Of a stretch of 8,542 nt of DNA, positions 5,716 to 8,542 are shown piece after piece. The translations under genes were made by a program, and so were the position numbers. Under the pieces are notes generated by a model that was not told the origin of the DNA, did no database searches, and was given only the letters and a program-made list of their open reading frames with translations. Source of the stretch: Candidatus Scybalomonas excrementavium (GTDB lineage: Bacteria; Bacillota; Clostridia; Lachnospirales; Lachnospiraceae). The stretch is taken from NCBI GenBank assembly GCA_017694765.1, contig JADIML010000186.1:1-8542 (forward strand). Reading direction: 5' to 3'. Numbering within the stretch: the first letter of the stretch is position 1; every line of letters starts with the position of its first letter.

Positions 5716-6393
5716 ATGGCAAGAGAAAGACGATGTTTTAGCAGTCAAGACTGTTATCATGTTGTATTGAGGGGAAAGGATACGATATGTTTATTCCAAG
5801 ATGAACAAGACGTTCGAGAATTTGAATATTTATTAGACATGAAATTAGAAGAACTACCAGAAGTAGGGTTAGATTGTTTTTATATCGGCAAGGATCATTT
5901 TCATGGTATTTTATATGGGAAACAGCAAGAGGTTACAAAGTTTTGTTCGAAAGTAATTATGAGCTATGCCTGGGCATACAAACATCGCTATCAGCATGAA
6001 GGAGCTGTATTTCAAAAGCGATTTTTGAGTGAGCCAATTGAAGGAAGAAAAGATTATGAAAGAGTTGCTCATTATATTGAACATCATAAAAAAAGGGACA
6101 GTTGGAGATTCGATAGCCAGTGTCAGTTTGATAAGTGGCAAGAAGAACTTTATGAGTGTCCTGTGGTATTAGATATTCCAAATGATCTTCATAGACAAAA
6201 AGTTACGATTTTTTCTAGAGTTGCTAGAAAAAAGATGGAAGAAATGGGAGTAGACTCTAGGAAGCAACTCATGGAAGATAGACAGTTATGGGGATATGTG
6301 CAAAAAGAAGCGAAGCGATTTTTTGGATCCAGTAAAGATTTTAAGCAAATTGTAAATGATTTCTTACAAAGTCCAAATGTGCTTGCACCTTAA
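5716..6393 (+). CDS. REP-associated tyrosine transposase (RAYT)-like, IS200/Y1 superfamily, 225 aa
   Basis: Single-strand DNA transposase fold: MARERRCFSSQDCYHVVLRG at the N-terminus, LFQDEQDVREFEYLL, the HUH metal site His61-Phe-His63 in IGKDHFHGILYG, then SYAWAYKHRYQHEGAVFQKRF. The likely nucleophile is Tyr120 in VAHYIEHHKK, at the position of the catalytic Tyr of IS200-like enzymes. Family members nick hairpin-forming single-stranded DNA and form a 5'-phosphotyrosine. Residues about 160-225 form an extra charged, helical region of unknown role. The ATG at 5716 is the only in-frame start. Its ribosome binding site is poor: AAAGGGG is 15 bases away and GGGG four bases away, which may keep synthesis low. 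No tnpB partner or insertion-sequence ends are visible. It therefore looks like a single resident RAYT rather than a complete IS200/IS605 element. Membership is supported by motifs; activity is unproven. Confidence 0.8.
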   Translation: MARERRCFSSQDCYHVVLRGKDTICLFQDEQDVREFEYLLDMKLEELPEVGLDCFYIGKDHFHGILYGKQQEVTKFCSKVIMSYAWAYKHRYQHEGAVFQKRFLSEPIEGRKDYERVAHYIEHHKKRDSWRFDSQCQFDKWQEELYECPVVLDIPNDLHRQKVTIFSRVARKKMEEMGVDSRKQLMEDRQLWGYVQKEAKRFFGSSKDFKQIVNDFLQSPNVLAP

Positions 6394-6411
6394 AATGAAA
6401 AAAGATACAAT
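6383..6411 (+). promoter_or_regulatory. Weak candidate promoter for the GtrA-YfhO gene
   Basis: TTGCAC (6383-6388, three of six) and TACAAT (6406-6411, five of six) are 17 bases apart, with the -35 inside the end of the RAYT-like gene. A 6-bp hairpin (TAAGAC 6421-6426 with GTCTTA 6434-6439) follows in the leader without a T-run. No terminator separates the two genes, so co-transcription from 5618-5646 is an alternative. Confidence 0.35.
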
Positions 6412-6463
6412 AGAGAACAGTAAGACTTTTGATGTCTTAATAAATCGCTTGGAGGTAACTGTA

Positions 6464-8542
6464 ATGATGGAAACAGGGAAACGTCTTTTAGAAGCGGAAA
6501 CTGTTCGCTATATCGTAACAGGCATAGCAACTACAGGAGTAAACTTGCTCGTATTTTTTCTGTTACGAAGTGTCATAGGAATGAATTTAAATACAAGTAA
6601 TTTTATTGCTATTTTATTAGCGATTTTGTTTGCCTATGTAGCGAATAAATGCTTTGTATTTCGAGCTAAAACAGTGAGTACAGAGCAGCTTGTACAAGAA
6701 GCCATGAACTTCTTTGGAGCAAGATTGCTTACGATGGTTTTTGAAATGATAGGAGTTGCATTTTTCATAGAAGTATTTCGGGTTCAAGAAATGTTTAGTA
6801 AAATAGCAGTACAAGTGCTTATTTTAGTCTGCAATTATATCTTTAGTAAACGATTTATTTTTAACGATGCGAAAGAAAAAAATATGAAATGGAACAAGAG
6901 GACAAGATTTTATATGCTGACATTTTTGTTACCATTTTTTATTTTACTTATATGTTGTATGATCTTTGAAGTACAACCATTTGGTGATTTTTCACTTGTG
7001 ATTATCGATGGGTTACATCAGTATATGCCGTTTTTCTCTGCGTATCAAGAAAAGCTACAGCAAGGACAGAGTCTTTTTTATAGTTTTCAGTCAGGACTTG
7101 GCATTAATTTTATGGCGCTTTGGGCGTACTATTTAGCGAGTCCTTTGAACCTGCTTATCATTGCATTTCCACAAAAATATTTAAATGGCGTAGTCAGCAT
7201 GTTAATTATTATAAAAATATCATTAGCAAGTGTCACAATGGCTATCTATTTAAAAAATGCTGCGTGGAGAGTGCGAGCTACCTATGAAGTTGTCCAAAAA
7301 GATTGGCAAATTCTTATATTTGCTATGGCATATGCTTTAAGTAGTTATATGCTTGGTTATAGCTGGAATGTTATGTGGCTAGAAACGATGATTTTTTTCC
7401 CCCTTATTATATTAGGGTTAGAAAAACTCATTGAGAAAAAGGATGGTAGATTATACTGTTTTATGCTATTTGTTTCTCTTAGCTGTAATTTCTACATGAC
7501 ATTTATGACTTGTCTGTTCCTTGTCTTCTATTTCCTATTATACGATCATAAAGGAATCAAGGAATTTATAAAGAGAGGATTTTCTTTTGCAGGATATTCC
7601 TTATTAGCAGGGGCTATGGCAGGGGTTATTCTATTACCAACTTACTGTTCGTTAATGCTCACATCTTCTGCTAAGATGCAGTTTCCAAAACCTGAGCTTT
7701 ATGTGAGTTTCTTTGATACAATCAACTCGCATAGTATTGGGGCAAAGGTAATTACCAATGCACAAGGAGATGGGGGAACCAACTTATATTGTGGGATTTT
7801 AACCATTTTATGCATTTGGCTATATGCTATGAATCGAAAAATAAAATGGACTACAAGAATCAAACAAATTATCTTTGTATTATTTTTATTAGTGAGTTTT
7901 AATGTAAACTGGCTTAACTATGTATGGCATGGATTTCACGATCAATATGGAATTCCAAATCGCTTTGCATATCTTTATATTTTTATGTGCATTTGTATGG
8001 CATATCAAGTTTTATTATGGATCAAAAACTATCGTCCCTTCCATATTATATGGAGTTTCTGGATAACAATGGGAATTATCGTTTTATCTATTTTGTTCTC
8101 TGATGCGAAAGAAACTTGGTATAGTTATGGAATTACAGCAATGGTTGCTCTTATTTATACGATTTTATTATGTCGCTATACAGGGTGGAAGTTAAAGGGA
8201 CGATATATGCCTTATCTATTAGGAAGTATGATGATTTTAGAATTAGGATTTCATACTATTTTTTCATATTACTGTACAGGACAAGTAAGCATTCGTAAAT
8301 TTTTTCAGACAACAGAAGAAATGCAAAATGCCAAATCTATTATGGAGCTTGATACCGATTGGTATCGTGCCGAACTTGCGAAGGCAAAAATGCTTGATGA
8401 AGTCACTTGGAATCGGTTAAATGGTGTCAGTCTATTTGGCTCTACTGCCATTGGAAATGTAGTAACAACGATGGGAAAATTAGGATTTTATATAGGTGTC
8501 AATGAATATTTATATCGAGGAGCCACACCAGTTACTAACTCT
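6464..8542 (+). CDS. GtrA-YfhO fusion: lipid-linked sugar flippase domain plus GT-C-type glycosyltransferase, 3' end outside window
   Basis: One open frame of 693 codons runs off the right edge. The start is ATG 6464 with GGAGG eight bases upstream (6451-6455); the adjacent ATG 6467 is possible. Residues 1-135 are a GtrA/GtcA-type domain: VRYIVTGIATTGVNLLVFF, four hydrophobic segments, and the paired motifs NKCFVF and NYIFSKRFIF. A basic stretch (AKEKNMKWNKRTRF) leads into a YfhO-type domain with many membrane segments. It shows DGLHQYMPFFSAY with Asp182, the usual catalytic aspartate position of GT-C folds. It also has GLGINFMALWAYYLASPLNLL, SWNVMWLETM and GIPNRFAYLYIFM. In Bacillus and Listeria, GtcA is thought to flip undecaprenyl-phosphate-GlcNAc and YfhO-type enzymes to add the sugar to lipoteichoic acid. 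Here both steps would lie in one polypeptide. The acceptor and sugar are unknown. Standalone YfhO proteins are about 850 residues, so some 300 remain outside. Confidence 0.85.
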   Translation, partial: MMETGKRLLEAETVRYIVTGIATTGVNLLVFFLLRSVIGMNLNTSNFIAILLAILFAYVANKCFVFRAKTVSTEQLVQEAMNFFGARLLTMVFEMIGVAFFIEVFRVQEMFSKIAVQVLILVCNYIFSKRFIFNDAKEKNMKWNKRTRFYMLTFLLPFFILLICCMIFEVQPFGDFSLVIIDGLHQYMPFFSAYQEKLQQGQSLFYSFQSGLGINFMALWAYYLASPLNLLIIAFPQKYLNGVVSMLIIIKISLASVTMAIYLKNAAWRVRATYEVVQKDWQILIFAMAYALSSYMLGYSWNVMWLETMIFFPLIILGLEKLIEKKDGRLYCFMLFVSLSCNFYMTFMTCLFLVFYFLLYDHKGIKEFIKRGFSFAGYSLLAGAMAGVILLPTYCSLMLTSSAKMQFPKPELYVSFFDTINSHSIGAKVITNAQGDGGTNLYCGILTILCIWLYAMNRKIKWTTRIKQIIFVLFLLVSFNVNWLNYVWHGFHDQYGIPNRFAYLYIFMCICMAYQVLLWIKNYRPFHIIWSFWITMGIIVLSILFSDAKETWYSYGITAMVALIYTILLCRYTGWKLKGRYMPYLLGSMMILELGFHTIFSYYCTGQVSIRKFFQTTEEMQNAKSIMELDTDWYRAELAKAKMLDEVTWNRLNGVSLFGSTAIGNVVTTMGKLGFYIGVNEYLYRGATPVTNS

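Noticed and set aside
5911..6181. Two overlapping - strand open frames inside the RAYT-like gene
   Set aside because: Antisense to a gene with clear HUH motifs, with no start signals or family motifs of their own.
5436..6463. Complete IS200/IS605 insertion sequence
   Set aside because: No tnpB gene and no clear left and right end pair are visible. The protein resembles single resident RAYT enzymes more than the short TnpA of IS200/IS605.
1..8542. CRISPR array, tRNA or rRNA genes
   Set aside because: No regularly spaced repeats and no cloverleaf or ribosomal RNA-like segments were seen on either strand.

Overview
The window is AT-rich DNA that looks chromosomal and most resembles a Gram-positive anaerobe of the Lachnospiraceae (Clostridia). 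The reasons are strong AGGAGG-type ribosome binding sites, sigma-A-like promoters, the rpsF-ssb-rpsR order preceded by a DUF951 gene, the style of the single-stranded DNA-binding protein, and a DUF3783 gene. The family assignment is inferred from protein style, not from a search. Every gene I can support lies on the + strand.

Layout. (1) 1-1767: the 3' part of an ABC exporter half-transporter whose start lies left of the window. (2) 1768-2464: a DUF3783 gene with a short structured leader and a good intrinsic terminator. (3) 2507-3989: a 459-residue protein that reads like a beta-galactosidase (LacZ, GH2) with most of its catalytic barrel missing, behind a leader holding two competing hairpins. 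(4) 4006-5518: a housekeeping block of a DUF951 gene, rpsF, ssb and rpsR, with two promoter candidates and a long two-part terminator. (5) 5520-6393: a GC-rich double-hairpin repeat, a near-consensus promoter with a palindrome at its start point, and a REP-associated tyrosine transposase (RAYT)-like gene. (6) 6464-8542: a large membrane protein cut by the right edge, joining a GtrA-type lipid-linked sugar flippase domain to a YfhO-type glycosyltransferase.

How the genes fit together. rpsF, ssb and rpsR form the classical ribosomal protein S6 / SSB / S18 operon. The GtrA-YfhO protein would combine two of the three activities known to decorate cell-envelope polymers in Firmicutes: flipping of an undecaprenyl-phosphate sugar, and transfer of the sugar outside the cell. 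The third, a CsbB-type GT2 enzyme that charges the lipid, is not in the window. The RAYT-like gene and the adjacent hairpin repeat may be enzyme and substrate. No tRNA, rRNA, CRISPR array or complete insertion sequence was seen. The most unusual items are the barrel-less LacZ relative, the flippase-glycosyltransferase fusion, and the RAYT with its possible cognate repeat.
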